Notes: generated by a model not told the origin, from the sequence alone. DNA of 64,000 nucleotides from Olsenella sp. KH3B4 (GCA_900111695.1 FOHD01000002.1:124001-188000), one strand, 5' to 3'. Positions 53,549 through 62,495 are shown, numbered from the stretch's first letter. Made by a program: numbers and translations.

Positions 53549-55675
53549 CTATTGACTCCGTTGGACCCACGAGCCGGTGGAGAAATCCTGAATCCAGCCA
53601 GTTGGATGCCAGTTTTTTATGTCATTGGCATCGCCGGTTATCTCGTACTCGACAAGCCCATGCTCGACACCCTCGCTGTCTTTGCTCAAGAGACTGAAGT
53701 ACCTCACGCGGCCGGGATCATCCTCCGTAAGCATATCGACGCCATACTCTGACTTGTCACAGTCAAGCCCAGCCAGCGCTGTGGGCAGAACATCGGCATT
53801 GCTCACCGGTTCTTGAGAGACGACATAGGGCTGGCTTCCCTGTTCATGAGTCTCGGGTGGTTTCACGAGCATAATCGGATTTGCAGCAAAATCAGTAAGG
53901 GCAAACGCGTCGGATGACGCGAAGTAGCCGTGGTCAGCGGTAATGATGATCGTCGCATCATCATAGAGCCCCAAGGCCTTGAGCTGCCTCAAGTACTCGC
54001 TCACCGTGTTCATGCTGCCGACGGCCTGCTGCGCACGAGAGAGACCGGTCCCAGGCTGACCGTACTCGTCCATCGTGTAGGGATAGTGCGCCCCGTTAAG
54101 GTGGATGAACCTAAAGGCGCCCGTCTCGCCCTCGTCCACCGCAGCGAGCCCAATCGACTTCAAGTCGCTCGCATATCCGATGTCGTTCGTCGTGTAGGGA
54201 ACCTCCGAGCCGCGATTGGGGTCGACCTCGCCTGTCGGCTGCTCGCTAGCCTCTACCATCGCCTGGTTGATATCGTCCGTGTAGAACCAGAAGAACGGCT
54301 TGAACGGCCAGGGAAGGTCGCGGAACAGGGCGCATCTGTAGAGCGCACGCAGCGTTCCCTCCTTGTCGAGGGCCGCATCGGCGGGCCGCCCGTCAGTGGG
54401 AACAATGTTGAACGCATTGTCCCGGTAGTAAGGGTTGTCCGTCGGGAGGATATCGCTGTAGAGGCCTACGTCATATCCGGCGCTGGTAAGGTCGGTCAAG
54501 TACTGGTGTCCCTCCGTGTAGTCAGGCGCCGCACTGTTGACGCGTTGTTGCCCTACAAGCATCGTGGGAATGGCGTTTCGGGTTGGCGTGACGACGGCAC
54601 TCGAGTTCTGATACCACGTGAACCCCGTCATCTCGTCGAGAAGGGCGGGATTCTGCTGGACAGCAGGAACAAGGTCCATCGAGGTGTCATACATGTCGAG
54701 CACGAACACGATGATGTTCTTCTTGGGAGAGACCGTGAACAGTCCACGCTCCGTCATCGTGTATTCTGAAACCTCTTTGGTCGTGGTTGCCGAACCTGAG
54801 GAGAACAGGCTCGCCACGCCAACACCCTGGATCACGATCAACGCCGCGGCCACAAAAGAGACGACGCTCTGCGCAACGGAGCGGTTGATACGGCTCAACT
54901 CGAGTGGCGCAAGGAGTATCGCTGCCCAGACCAGGGTGGTCCACACCGCCGTCCTCGCATACTGGGTCCAGTCGACCACAGAGCCATCCGCACTCGGAAG
55001 ATTGCCGTTAAGGAAGATGGCTTGAGCGTAGGAGGCAAGCACGAAGCCAAAGGCGAGCATCAGCGCCACATTGAAGGCACGCCCGCGAAGGAGCACGAGA
55101 ACGGAGGCGATGGCAACCGCCACGGCAACCGCCGGCAGCACGAACACCTGCCATGTCTGCGAGAGGGAGAAAATGAGGCTTGCGCTGTTACCGGCGATGA
55201 GCTCGTACGGGGCGGAAATCATAAGCGTCAACGAGAAGAGCGCCCCGACCAGGAGGCCGGAGACCAGACGCCTCGGCCAGCTGGGTGAGTAGCCGTTCTC
55301 GGGCCTTTTTCCGCCGTCCCCGCGAGCCTGGCCGCCCGCGGCGCCCATCGCCTCGCGGGCCGCCGCGTCCGCCGCGGGCTTCCCGGACGGGTCGATGCGG
55401 GAGACCGCGGGCTCGGCCACGCGGCCCGCGTCCTCGTCGATGTGGAGCAGCCTCATGAGCGCCCTGCGCGTGCGCCTGAAGGCCACGCCCAGCACCGCCG
55501 AGAGAGCCACGGCCACGGCGGCGAGCGCCTGAATCGTGTAGGTCATGACCGAGGGGTCCACGTAGGCGTAGGCCGGGGCGGCCGGGACAAGCACCCACAC
55601 TGCAGTGAGGGCAGCAGCGTAGAGCCCGTCATGGAGCGCAAGCGCCGGCATCACTTTTCTTCTCGTACTTCTCAA
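53549..55675 (-). CDS. membrane-bound sulfatase/LTA-synthase-fold phosphotransferase (copy 2)
   Basis: This 708-residue protein has two N-terminal helices (about residues 12-32 and 42-66), a Gly/Ala-rich basic linker, further helices up to about residue 290, then an extracellular alkaline-phosphatase-superfamily domain (about 315-660). Seen motifs are IVFVLDMYDTSMD (metal Asp), the probable nucleophile Thr in VTPTRNAIPTML, and ITADHGYF (metal Asp-His). Such enzymes move phosphoglycerol or phosphoethanolamine onto surface glycans, or act as sulfatases. It lies 30 bases after a paralogue in an operon headed by a glycerophosphotransferase fusion. Confidence 0.82.
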   Translation of the reverse strand: MRSTRRKVMPALALHDGLYAAALTAVWVLVPAAPAYAYVDPSVMTYTIQALAAVAVALSAVLGVAFRRTRRALMRLLHIDEDAGRVAEPAVSRIDPSGKPAADAAAREAMGAAGGQARGDGGKRPENGYSPSWPRRLVSGLLVGALFSLTLMISAPYELIAGNSASLIFSLSQTWQVFVLPAVAVAVAIASVLVLLRGRAFNVALMLAFGFVLASYAQAIFLNGNLPSADGSVVDWTQYARTAVWTTLVWAAILLAPLELSRINRSVAQSVVSFVAAALIVIQGVGVASLFSSGSATTTKEVSEYTMTERGLFTVSPKKNIIVFVLDMYDTSMDLVPAVQQNPALLDEMTGFTWYQNSSAVVTPTRNAIPTMLVGQQRVNSAAPDYTEGHQYLTDLTSAGYDVGLYSDILPTDNPYYRDNAFNIVPTDGRPADAALDKEGTLRALYRCALFRDLPWPFKPFFWFYTDDINQAMVEASEQPTGEVDPNRGSEVPYTTNDIGYASDLKSIGLAAVDEGETGAFRFIHLNGAHYPYTMDEYGQPGTGLSRAQQAVGSMNTVSEYLRQLKALGLYDDATIIITADHGYFASSDAFALTDFAANPIMLVKPPETHEQGSQPYVVSQEPVSNADVLPTALAGLDCDKSEYGVDMLTEDDPGRVRYFSLLSKDSEGVEHGLVEYEITGDANDIKNWHPTGWIQDFSTGSWVQRSQ

Positions 55676-55705
55676 GATCGAGCCTCCTTCATGTTCCCGC
55701 CGAGG

Positions 55706-57835
55706 TCAGTGCCAGATGCGTTTTGCATCCTCGTCGGTGATGATCCATTCGTTGCCATCGAGGTGCCAGTTCGAGAAGTCCTGGGAGTCCCCAGAAATCT
55801 GGAATTCGCGCCAGCTGGTATCAAGCTTGCCGTTGCTCGTCGTCATGAGATAGTAACGCAGGCGGTCTGCAGGGTCCGTGCGGTCCTCAATGGCCTGGTT
55901 GTACTCGCCATAGTGGTCAAGCACATCCTGCGATGCCCCCATGCCCTTGAGCATCGTTGCCTGCAAGTCGTAGTGACTCACGGGCTGCTGCGAGATCTGG
56001 CAGGGCACCGAGTCAGCCTCGGCAGACTGCGCAGGCTTCACAAAGATGATGGGGGTCGTGACGTCGTTGATCTCGTCGGGCGTAAGGTACCAGGTGCCGT
56101 GGTCCGCAGTGATCACGACCGTCGTACTGTCATAGAGCCCCAAGCGCTTGAGCTCGCCCAGATACGTGCGCACGATCTTGAACGCGCCCACCATCTGGGA
56201 CTCCCAGTCATTCGACTCCGCGACACTGTTGCCCTCGGCATCCATGATGAAGGGATAGTGGGTCCCCTCAAGGTGAATGAAGCGGAACGAGGCATTCTCG
56301 CCGTTGACGGTTAGGCCACTCTCCTTGAGCTTCTGGAAGTATGCGGGATCATCGATGGCGTAGGGCGTGGTGTCGGGAGACGAGACGCCCTCGCTCGAGA
56401 CCATGCCCTGGTTGAGCTGGTCGGTATAGAACCAGAAGAATGGCTTGGCAATCCACGGCATGTCGCGGTAGAGCGCGCATTGGTACAGGATGCCCAGCGT
56501 GCCCTGCCAATCGAGGGTCTCCTTCGCGACCTCGGAAGTTGATTCGAAGTTCTCGACGCGCTCTCCCAGATAGCCGTCCCAGCCGTCAATCCAGCCAGCA
56601 GTATCAGAGTAGACACCCGTCGTGTAGCCCTGGGCAGCAACGTCATTCAAGAAGTAGCTGCTTGTGTACATGTTTGCGAGAAAGTCTGCCGCATCCTCGC
56701 CCGGCTTGGGCCGCACGCCCGTGAGCAGGGACGGAATGCCATAGCGCGTAGGGATCATCGACCCCACGCTGTTCTGGTACCACGTGAAGCCATCCAGGCC
56801 GTCGAGCATGGCGGGGTTGTCGGCAAACGCCTGCTTGGCATCCGCAGTGTCTGTCATGTCCAGCACAAAGCACACCACGTTCTTCTCGCCCGAGACGTCA
56901 AAGAGGCCCTTCTCGGTAATGGTGATGGACTCTGGCTCGGATGCCGCCTTAGACACAATGTCAACAACGCCGGCAACCTGCACGACGATCAGAGCAGCGC
57001 TCAACGCTGCGGCAGCGGCCCTCCCCACGCGCGGACGCTTGACCGCAAGAGCAACAAGGAAGACGACGATCGCCGCCCACACAAGCAGGCTGATACCAGT
57101 GATGGATGCAAACTGGGTCCAGTCCACAAGGTTGCCATCGGCGACTGGCAGGTTTGAATTCATGAAGAGCACCTGCACATAGGCGCCAACGCCAAGTGCC
57201 ACGGCAATGGCAATGACCACGTCAAAGACGCGCCCACGAATTGCCGAGATGGCAAGGCTGGAAACAGCTGCGATAACGAGACCAGCCACCACCACAACCT
57301 GCCACACTTGCTTTACGCCAAAGAGGAGGCTATCGGAGCTGCCGGCAACAAGCTCGAGCGGTGCCACCACGAGCACCGTAAGGACGAGAAGCACGCTTGC
57401 GAGAAGAGAGAGCCCCAGGCGGCGACGCCAGGGGAGGCCCTCCGGGCGACGCGCGCCGGCCCCGCGAGCCTGGCCGCCCGCGGCGCCCATTGCCTCGCGG
57501 GCCGCCGCGTCCGCCGCGGGCTTCCCGGACGGGTCGATGCGGGAGACCGCGGGCTCGACCACGCGGCCTGCGTCCTCGTCGATGTGCAGGAGCCTCATGA
57601 GCACCCTGCGCGTGCGCCTGAAGGCCACGCCCAGCACCGCCGAGAGAGCCACGGCCACGGCCGCCAGCGCCTGGATCGTGTAGGTCATGACCGAGGGGTC
57701 CACGTACGCGAGGGCCGGGGTGGCCATCGCCGTGAGCAGGCAGGCGCTTATTACAGCAAGGCCAAGGACGTCCCACACAAGGACCAGCAGGTTCCCAGCA
57801 ATGCGGTTCGCACCCTTCAGGGAGCGGCTACTCAT
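55706..57835 (-). CDS. membrane-bound sulfatase/LTA-synthase-fold phosphotransferase (copy 1)
   Basis: This 709-residue paralogue of the next gene has the same layout: N-terminal helices, the shared VDPSVMTYTIQALAAVAVAL segment, a basic linker, several more helices, then the catalytic domain with VVCFVLDMTDTADA, SMIPTRYGIPSLL (probable Thr nucleophile) and VITADHGTWY. The catalytic halves have diverged clearly whereas about 85 N-terminal residues are nearly identical. The start overlaps the end of the YidC-glycerophosphotransferase gene (GATGATGAGTAG), indicating coupled translation and joint function. Confidence 0.82.
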   Translation of the reverse strand: MSSRSLKGANRIAGNLLVLVWDVLGLAVISACLLTAMATPALAYVDPSVMTYTIQALAAVAVALSAVLGVAFRRTRRVLMRLLHIDEDAGRVVEPAVSRIDPSGKPAADAAAREAMGAAGGQARGAGARRPEGLPWRRRLGLSLLASVLLVLTVLVVAPLELVAGSSDSLLFGVKQVWQVVVVAGLVIAAVSSLAISAIRGRVFDVVIAIAVALGVGAYVQVLFMNSNLPVADGNLVDWTQFASITGISLLVWAAIVVFLVALAVKRPRVGRAAAAALSAALIVVQVAGVVDIVSKAASEPESITITEKGLFDVSGEKNVVCFVLDMTDTADAKQAFADNPAMLDGLDGFTWYQNSVGSMIPTRYGIPSLLTGVRPKPGEDAADFLANMYTSSYFLNDVAAQGYTTGVYSDTAGWIDGWDGYLGERVENFESTSEVAKETLDWQGTLGILYQCALYRDMPWIAKPFFWFYTDQLNQGMVSSEGVSSPDTTPYAIDDPAYFQKLKESGLTVNGENASFRFIHLEGTHYPFIMDAEGNSVAESNDWESQMVGAFKIVRTYLGELKRLGLYDSTTVVITADHGTWYLTPDEINDVTTPIIFVKPAQSAEADSVPCQISQQPVSHYDLQATMLKGMGASQDVLDHYGEYNQAIEDRTDPADRLRYYLMTTSNGKLDTSWREFQISGDSQDFSNWHLDGNEWIITDEDAKRIWH

Positions 57836-59774
57836 CATCGCTGCCCTGATCCCCCGTCCCAAACGCGCCAGCCGCAGTGATGTCCTTGCCGTCCTGCTTT
57901 GCGAGGACCTCGCCGAGGATGTACTCGCCCGCCGCCTCGCCACCGTGGCCAAGGTTGTAGATGAAGCCATCGCGGATCTGGCGGATCTTGTCGTTCCAGA
58001 CGGAGGAGTTGGTGACCATGTCATCGATGACGCCCTCGAGCTCGGAGAGATCCTTGGGGTCGAGCGAGCGACCAATCTGGTTGCGCAGCGTGATGTCGGT
58101 GGGCGTGATACCAACCTGCTCGTAGTCCGGGTTGATAACCTTCATGGGAGTGTCGATGAAGAGCGAGGGCTTGAGCGTGGTGAACGAGAACTCCTCGGCA
58201 ATCGTGGACCAATCGGTCACCAAGACGTCGGACTCGAGGATGGAACTGTGGCCGGAGAAGTCCGCCTCGATGGTGAGCTCATCGGGGCTCACCTTGGAGT
58301 AGCGCTCGACGAGCGCTTCCCAGCGCGGGCGGTAGCGTTTCACGTACTCGGGGTGGGGACGAAGAATCACGTGGTAGCCGTGGCCAAGCAGGCGCCCGAG
58401 CATGTCGTCGATGCAGGTGTCGAGGATGTTGTCCGTGTTCCACGAGGGCGCGATGAGGATGATAGGGCGCTCGTGCTTCTCGTGCGGCATCTTCTCGTAG
58501 TCTGCCATCTCGCGGTCGAGAAGGTCGTAGCCAATCTCGGGGACCTTCTTCTTCTGCGTGTGATAGGCCTTCTCCATGGCGCGGATCTCTGCCTTCTGGT
58601 GAGGCCCAACGCACATGATGGTGTCGTAGTTGTCGTACTCCTGCTTGGTGCCCGTCATGTGCATCGAGGTCATGTGGTGGCACATGTAGATGTACTCGAT
58701 GTCCTTGCGGATGTACGAGCGCTTGATGTAGTACACGTCGAGCGCGCCGAGCGAGGTGACCACAACGTCGGCGTCCATCTTCATCATGAGGGTGATGAGG
58801 CGCTTCTGGTCGAGGAAGTACGGGATAAGGCGTGGCTCGCGCTTGGCGATGTCAAAGACCTGGTCGTTGGGGTCGCTCGTAAGGTAGTGGATGCGCACGT
58901 CGGAGTTGTTGAGCAGCCACTCGATGGCACCCTGGAAGTACTTGTAGAAGCCGGAGCTCTCCGAGTAGAAGACCAGGTGCTTGCCGTCAATCTTGAAGAA
59001 GCGCTTGTAGTCGGCCTTCGCGCGGCGGGCCAGCGGGTCTGGCTGGTACCACTTGCGGTCGCCCTTAGTGGCCTCCTCGATGGCATTGAACTCGTCGCGC
59101 GCGGCATTGAGGTCCTCGTAGTCGATGTAGTCGCGCGGCTTCACAATCACGTTGCACAGCGCCTGCACCGCAATGGAGAGCAGGTTGGAGCACACCCAGT
59201 AGAACGCCATGCCACACACCACATAGAAGCCCAGGAAGAGCGAAAGCGCGATGGAGAGGCCGTTGGTCATGTTCTTCTCGGCGCGAGACTGCTCGCGCTG
59301 GAGGGGGTTGATGTGGTTGGAGGCCCAGCCCATGATTACCGCCGAGAGGCCGGCAAGCAACGGCATGATGAGCGACGCACCGCCGCTCTCGATGGGCACG
59401 AGGCCCAGAAACTCGGTGCCGGGCGCGCCAGAGTCCGTGATGGAGTGGATGACGTCCACCAGGCCAAAGAGGATAACCACCTGGATGGCCAGGGGGATGA
59501 GCGAGAGAAGCGCATGGTAGTGCTTCTCGTGGTAGAGCTCGTTTTGCTTCTCCTCGATGGTCTCGCGGTCACCGTAGTAGCGGCACTTGATGCGGAAGAG
59601 CTCGGGCATGAGCTGCACCATCACGATACTGTTCTTCTGGCACCACACCGAGAGCGGCATGAGGATGACCTTGGAGAACAGGGTGAAGAGAAATATTGCC
59701 GCCCACCAGCTGCCGGTGAGGTTATAGGCCGGCTGCACGATAAGCGAGAAGAAGCTCGCAAGCGCCTCAAACAT
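57828..59774 (-). CDS. YidC/Oxa1-like domain fused to CDP-glycerol glycerophosphotransferase-like domain
   Basis: In this 648-residue protein, residues about 1-215 form a YidC/Oxa1 membrane domain: YNLTGSWWAAIFLFTLFSKV, LMPLSVWCQKNSIVM, the cytoplasmic loop with MPELFRIKCRYYGDRE, and ALSLFLGFYVVCGMAFYWVC. Residues about 240-625 resemble TagB/TagF glycerophosphotransferases (LIAPSWNTDN, VILRPHPEYV, SDVLVTDWSTIAEEF). TagF-type enzymes add glycerophosphate from CDP-glycerol to a wall polymer on the inner face. The usual catalytic His of HG is displaced (YMCHHMTSMHMTG). It heads the operon with two sulfatase-fold enzymes and a HAD phosphatase. Confidence 0.85.
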   Translation of the reverse strand: MFEALASFFSLIVQPAYNLTGSWWAAIFLFTLFSKVILMPLSVWCQKNSIVMVQLMPELFRIKCRYYGDRETIEEKQNELYHEKHYHALLSLIPLAIQVVILFGLVDVIHSITDSGAPGTEFLGLVPIESGGASLIMPLLAGLSAVIMGWASNHINPLQREQSRAEKNMTNGLSIALSLFLGFYVVCGMAFYWVCSNLLSIAVQALCNVIVKPRDYIDYEDLNAARDEFNAIEEATKGDRKWYQPDPLARRAKADYKRFFKIDGKHLVFYSESSGFYKYFQGAIEWLLNNSDVRIHYLTSDPNDQVFDIAKREPRLIPYFLDQKRLITLMMKMDADVVVTSLGALDVYYIKRSYIRKDIEYIYMCHHMTSMHMTGTKQEYDNYDTIMCVGPHQKAEIRAMEKAYHTQKKKVPEIGYDLLDREMADYEKMPHEKHERPIILIAPSWNTDNILDTCIDDMLGRLLGHGYHVILRPHPEYVKRYRPRWEALVERYSKVSPDELTIEADFSGHSSILESDVLVTDWSTIAEEFSFTTLKPSLFIDTPMKVINPDYEQVGITPTDITLRNQIGRSLDPKDLSELEGVIDDMVTNSSVWNDKIRQIRDGFIYNLGHGGEAAGEYILGEVLAKQDGKDITAAGAFGTGDQGSDDE

Positions 59775-59954
59775 TGTGTGACTCCCGGGGTTTTAAGCTG
59801 ACATTGGGACCGAGATACCTTACCACGCGCAAGCGGGGTATTTACCGCTAGTTTACGAGCTAGGGAGCGATAACACAGTCTCGGTGCGGGAGGGGCCCAC
59901 CACAGCTGCGTGCGGTATCCTCTTTCCAGGTAAACGCGCACGAGAGGGGCAGAC

Positions 59955-61187
59955 ATGGCTTTGGGCAACACTGTGCTGGTTGGGCAGTCTGGCGGACCCA
60001 CGACGGCAATCAACGCAAGCCTGGCGGGAGTCGTGGGCGCCGCGCGAGCGGCCGGCCTCTGCGCGATGGGCATGCGCTACGGCATCCAGGGCCTTCTCGA
60101 CGGTCGTACGGTAAACCTGGACGAGAAGCTCGCCGGGCCGGCGGGGCTCGAGCTTCTCTCGCACACGCCATCAAGCTACCTGGGGAGCTGCCGCTACAAG
60201 CTGCCGGAGCCCACCGAGGACGAGACGCCGTACCGCACGCTCTTCAAGCGGTTTACGGAGCTAGGTGCCCGCGCGGTGCTCTACATTGGCGGGAATGACT
60301 CGATGGACACCATCGCCAAGCTTTCTCGCTACGGCGAGGCCACGGGCTCGCAGATTCGCTTTGTGGGCGTGCCCAAGACCATCGACAATGACCTCATCCT
60401 TACCGACCACACGCCTGGCTATGGCAGCGCGGCCAAGTTCATAGCCGCTACGGTCGACGAGCTTGCCTGCGACGCCGACGTCTACGACCTCAAGAGCGTG
60501 ACCTTCGTCGAGATCATGGGCCGAGACGCCGGCTGGCTTGCTGCGTCGTCGGCGCTTGCCGGTGAGGCGGGCGGTCACGCGCCCGACCTGGTGCTTCTTC
60601 CCGAGGTTCCGCTTGACGAGCAGGCACTGCTCCAGAGGCTCGCAGGGCTTCTCGCCGAGAAGAACACCGTGGTGGTTGCCGTGAGCGAGGGCGTGCGCAC
60701 AGCAGACGGCACGCTCATCTGCGAGCGCGCGGGCTCCACGGCGCGCGTCGACGCCTTTGGACACGCGGCCGCGCTTTCGGGCACGAGCCGCTACCTGGCA
60801 GACGTTGCCAAGCGCGAGCTGGGGTGCAAGACGCGTGCCGTCGAGCTCTGCACCACACAGCGCTGCGCCGCCCATCTGGCCAGCCAGACCGACCTCACTG
60901 AGGCAGCCGGCTTGGGCGTCCGCGGTGTAAACGCCGCCCTCGATGGCGCCTCGGGCGTGATGAGCGCCCTGGTGCGCGCATCCGATGCGCCGTACGAGGT
61001 GCGCTACGACCTGGTGGACGTGAACCGCGTGGCCAACGCCGTGAAGGCCGTGCCTGCAGAGATGATTCGCGAGGACGGCACGGGCGTGACCGAGGCGTTC
61101 CTGCGCTACGCGCGGCCGCTCATTGCCGGCGAGCCGTCTCTCTCGTACGTGGGCGGCATACCAGCACACGTGAAGCCGCTGGCGTAG
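59955..61187 (+). CDS. pfp: diphosphate-dependent 6-phosphofructokinase
   Basis: This 410-residue phosphofructokinase has N-terminal VGQSGGPTTAINASL, nucleotide/PPi motif YIGGNDSMDT (about residues 111-120), catalytic VPKTIDNDL and substrate motif EIMGRDAGWLAA. The Lys in PKTIDND (Gly in ATP enzymes) and Asp following GGN indicate pyrophosphate as donor. The GGN in place of GGD is a variant seen in long-type clostridial or coriobacterial enzymes as I recall. The reaction is reversible and links with the pyrophosphatase elsewhere in the window. Good GAGGGG site. Confidence 0.88.
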   Translation: MALGNTVLVGQSGGPTTAINASLAGVVGAARAAGLCAMGMRYGIQGLLDGRTVNLDEKLAGPAGLELLSHTPSSYLGSCRYKLPEPTEDETPYRTLFKRFTELGARAVLYIGGNDSMDTIAKLSRYGEATGSQIRFVGVPKTIDNDLILTDHTPGYGSAAKFIAATVDELACDADVYDLKSVTFVEIMGRDAGWLAASSALAGEAGGHAPDLVLLPEVPLDEQALLQRLAGLLAEKNTVVVAVSEGVRTADGTLICERAGSTARVDAFGHAAALSGTSRYLADVAKRELGCKTRAVELCTTQRCAAHLASQTDLTEAAGLGVRGVNAALDGASGVMSALVRASDAPYEVRYDLVDVNRVANAVKAVPAEMIREDGTGVTEAFLRYARPLIAGEPSLSYVGGIPAHVKPLA

Positions 61188-61194
61188 CGGCCTG

Positions 61195-61225
61195 GGGACT
61201 GGCTACTCGCGAAGTAGCCAGTCCC
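61195..61225. repeat. palindrome overlapping the 3' end of the second DUF4143 ATPase gene
   Basis: GGGACTGGCTACT (61195-61207) is perfectly inverted at 61213-61225 around CGCGA. It includes the ATPase stop codon and may terminate both convergent genes. Its outer GGGACTG recurs in the palindrome at 23099. Confidence 0.8.
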
Positions 61226-62363
61226 TCATCGACCACACCGTTCTGCCTCCTACCATTACGGTCTTGTCCGCATTCATGACAACTGACTGGTTGGCAACAT
61301 CAACGCCGATCAGATTCCCGACGCTGGCCAGGTGTCTCGTGAACGAAGACCTATACGTCGCCGAAGACTTTATCTCCACTAGCTCTGTGGCCGTAGGGTT
61401 GGTCATGTCGAGCAGGTCGACCTCAATTTTGCTGTCATCGCGATAGAAGTAGAGCTGTGGTTGCCTGCCAGCATTCATGTGGCGCTTGGCCGTCTCGGAG
61501 ATGACGAAATCTTCGATGACCGCCCCCCTGTGACGCGAGGTCAGGAGCTGGTCTGTCGTCCTTATTCCAAGTAGGTGGCAGAGAAGCCCCGTGTCATAGA
61601 AGAAGAGCTTTGGGGTCTTTGTGAGCCGCTTCCGGAGGTTGGCGTGGTATGGCTGGAGGAGCTGCACCACGTAACTTGATTCCAAAAGCGATAGCCACGA
61701 CCTTGCAGTCTTTGGACTTATTCCCACGTCATTGGCAAGGCTGGTGAGGTTAAGGAGGTTGGCGCACCCCTCTGCGCAAGCCGCTATGAAGTTTCTAAAG
61801 ACGCTCAAGTTGCTTGGATCAACATACCCGGATGCGTCACGCGTTATGTAGGTGCTCAGGTAGTTCTCGTAGTAGACCTCAGGTGGGATGTCCACATCAT
61901 ATAAGCGTGGGTACCCACCACGAATGACAAAGTCCTCCACCCCTAGCTCAGATACCGCTCCATGCGCCTCCCTATACGAGAGGGGCATGAGCTTGAGCAG
62001 ACCAACCCTTCCCGCAAGAGACTGAGTAATCTGTTTAAGCAGCATAAAGTTTTGCGAACCCGAGAGCACATACTGCCCCGGCGTGCCCACCTCGTCAGAA
62101 ACCACCTGAATTACGTTGAATAGCTCCGGTGCAAGCTGGGCCTCGTCAATAATGAGCTTCTGTGGCCTGTGGCGGATAAATCCAACCGGGTCATCGAGCG
62201 CCATTGCCAATACGCCGGGATCTTCGAGATTCTCATACTGGTACTCGGGAAACACGGCTTTGACTAGGGTCGATTTGCCACTCTGCCTCGGGCCCGTAAT
62301 AGAGACCACAGGAAACCAGTCAGCGTTCTTTCTTGTCCACGACGCAATGTCTCGCTGTATCAC
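61203..62363 (-). CDS. AAA ATPase with C-terminal DUF4143 nuclease-like domain (second copy)
   Basis: This 386-residue protein has an AAA_14 ATPase (Walker A ITGPRQSGKSTLV at about residues 19-31, Walker B KLIIDEAQLAPE, sensor LSGSQNFMLL), then DUF4143 (MLSYREAH-type PLSYREAHG, PKLFFYDTGLLCHLLGI, LYFYRDDSKIEVDLLD and VEIKSSATY). It is only distantly similar to the copy at 35566. The start is a GTG behind TTGGAG at seven bases. The frame stays open upstream through a repeat array, which I treat as leader. Its last codons lie in a 31-bp palindrome. Confidence 0.85.
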   Translation of the reverse strand: MIQRDIASWTRKNADWFPVVSITGPRQSGKSTLVKAVFPEYQYENLEDPGVLAMALDDPVGFIRHRPQKLIIDEAQLAPELFNVIQVVSDEVGTPGQYVLSGSQNFMLLKQITQSLAGRVGLLKLMPLSYREAHGAVSELGVEDFVIRGGYPRLYDVDIPPEVYYENYLSTYITRDASGYVDPSNLSVFRNFIAACAEGCANLLNLTSLANDVGISPKTARSWLSLLESSYVVQLLQPYHANLRKRLTKTPKLFFYDTGLLCHLLGIRTTDQLLTSRHRGAVIEDFVISETAKRHMNAGRQPQLYFYRDDSKIEVDLLDMTNPTATELVEIKSSATYRSSFTRHLASVGNLIGVDVANQSVVMNADKTVMVGGRTVWSMRDWLLRE

Positions 62364-62383
62364 CGTAGTTCTCCAATCAAAAC

Positions 62384-62495
62384 CCCACAATCGATAAGTG
62401 AACAGTACCATAATCAGGAGTTGATAGAACCATAATCGGGAACCGATAGGCACCATAATCGGGAGTATGACGTACCATGATCAGGAGCATATTGA
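62384..62495. repeat. 22/23-bp direct repeat array in the leader of the second DUF4143 ATPase gene
   Basis: ACCATAATCRGGAG-type units start at 62407, 62429, 62452 and 62474, with a degenerate fifth at 62384. The spacing is 22, 23 and 22. The array ends about 20 bases upstream of the GTG start. The gap 62364-62662 has no gene. Confidence 0.88.

Noticed and set aside
57687..59801. 704-codon open frame on the plus strand opposite the YidC fusion
   Set aside because: It is antisense to a gene with clear domains, has low-complexity Val/Leu/Asp/His composition typical of GC-rich antisense frames, and no ribosome site.
62384..62495. CRISPR array at the 22/23-bp repeats
   Set aside because: Units are short and adjacent without 25-40-base unique spacers, and no cas genes are present.
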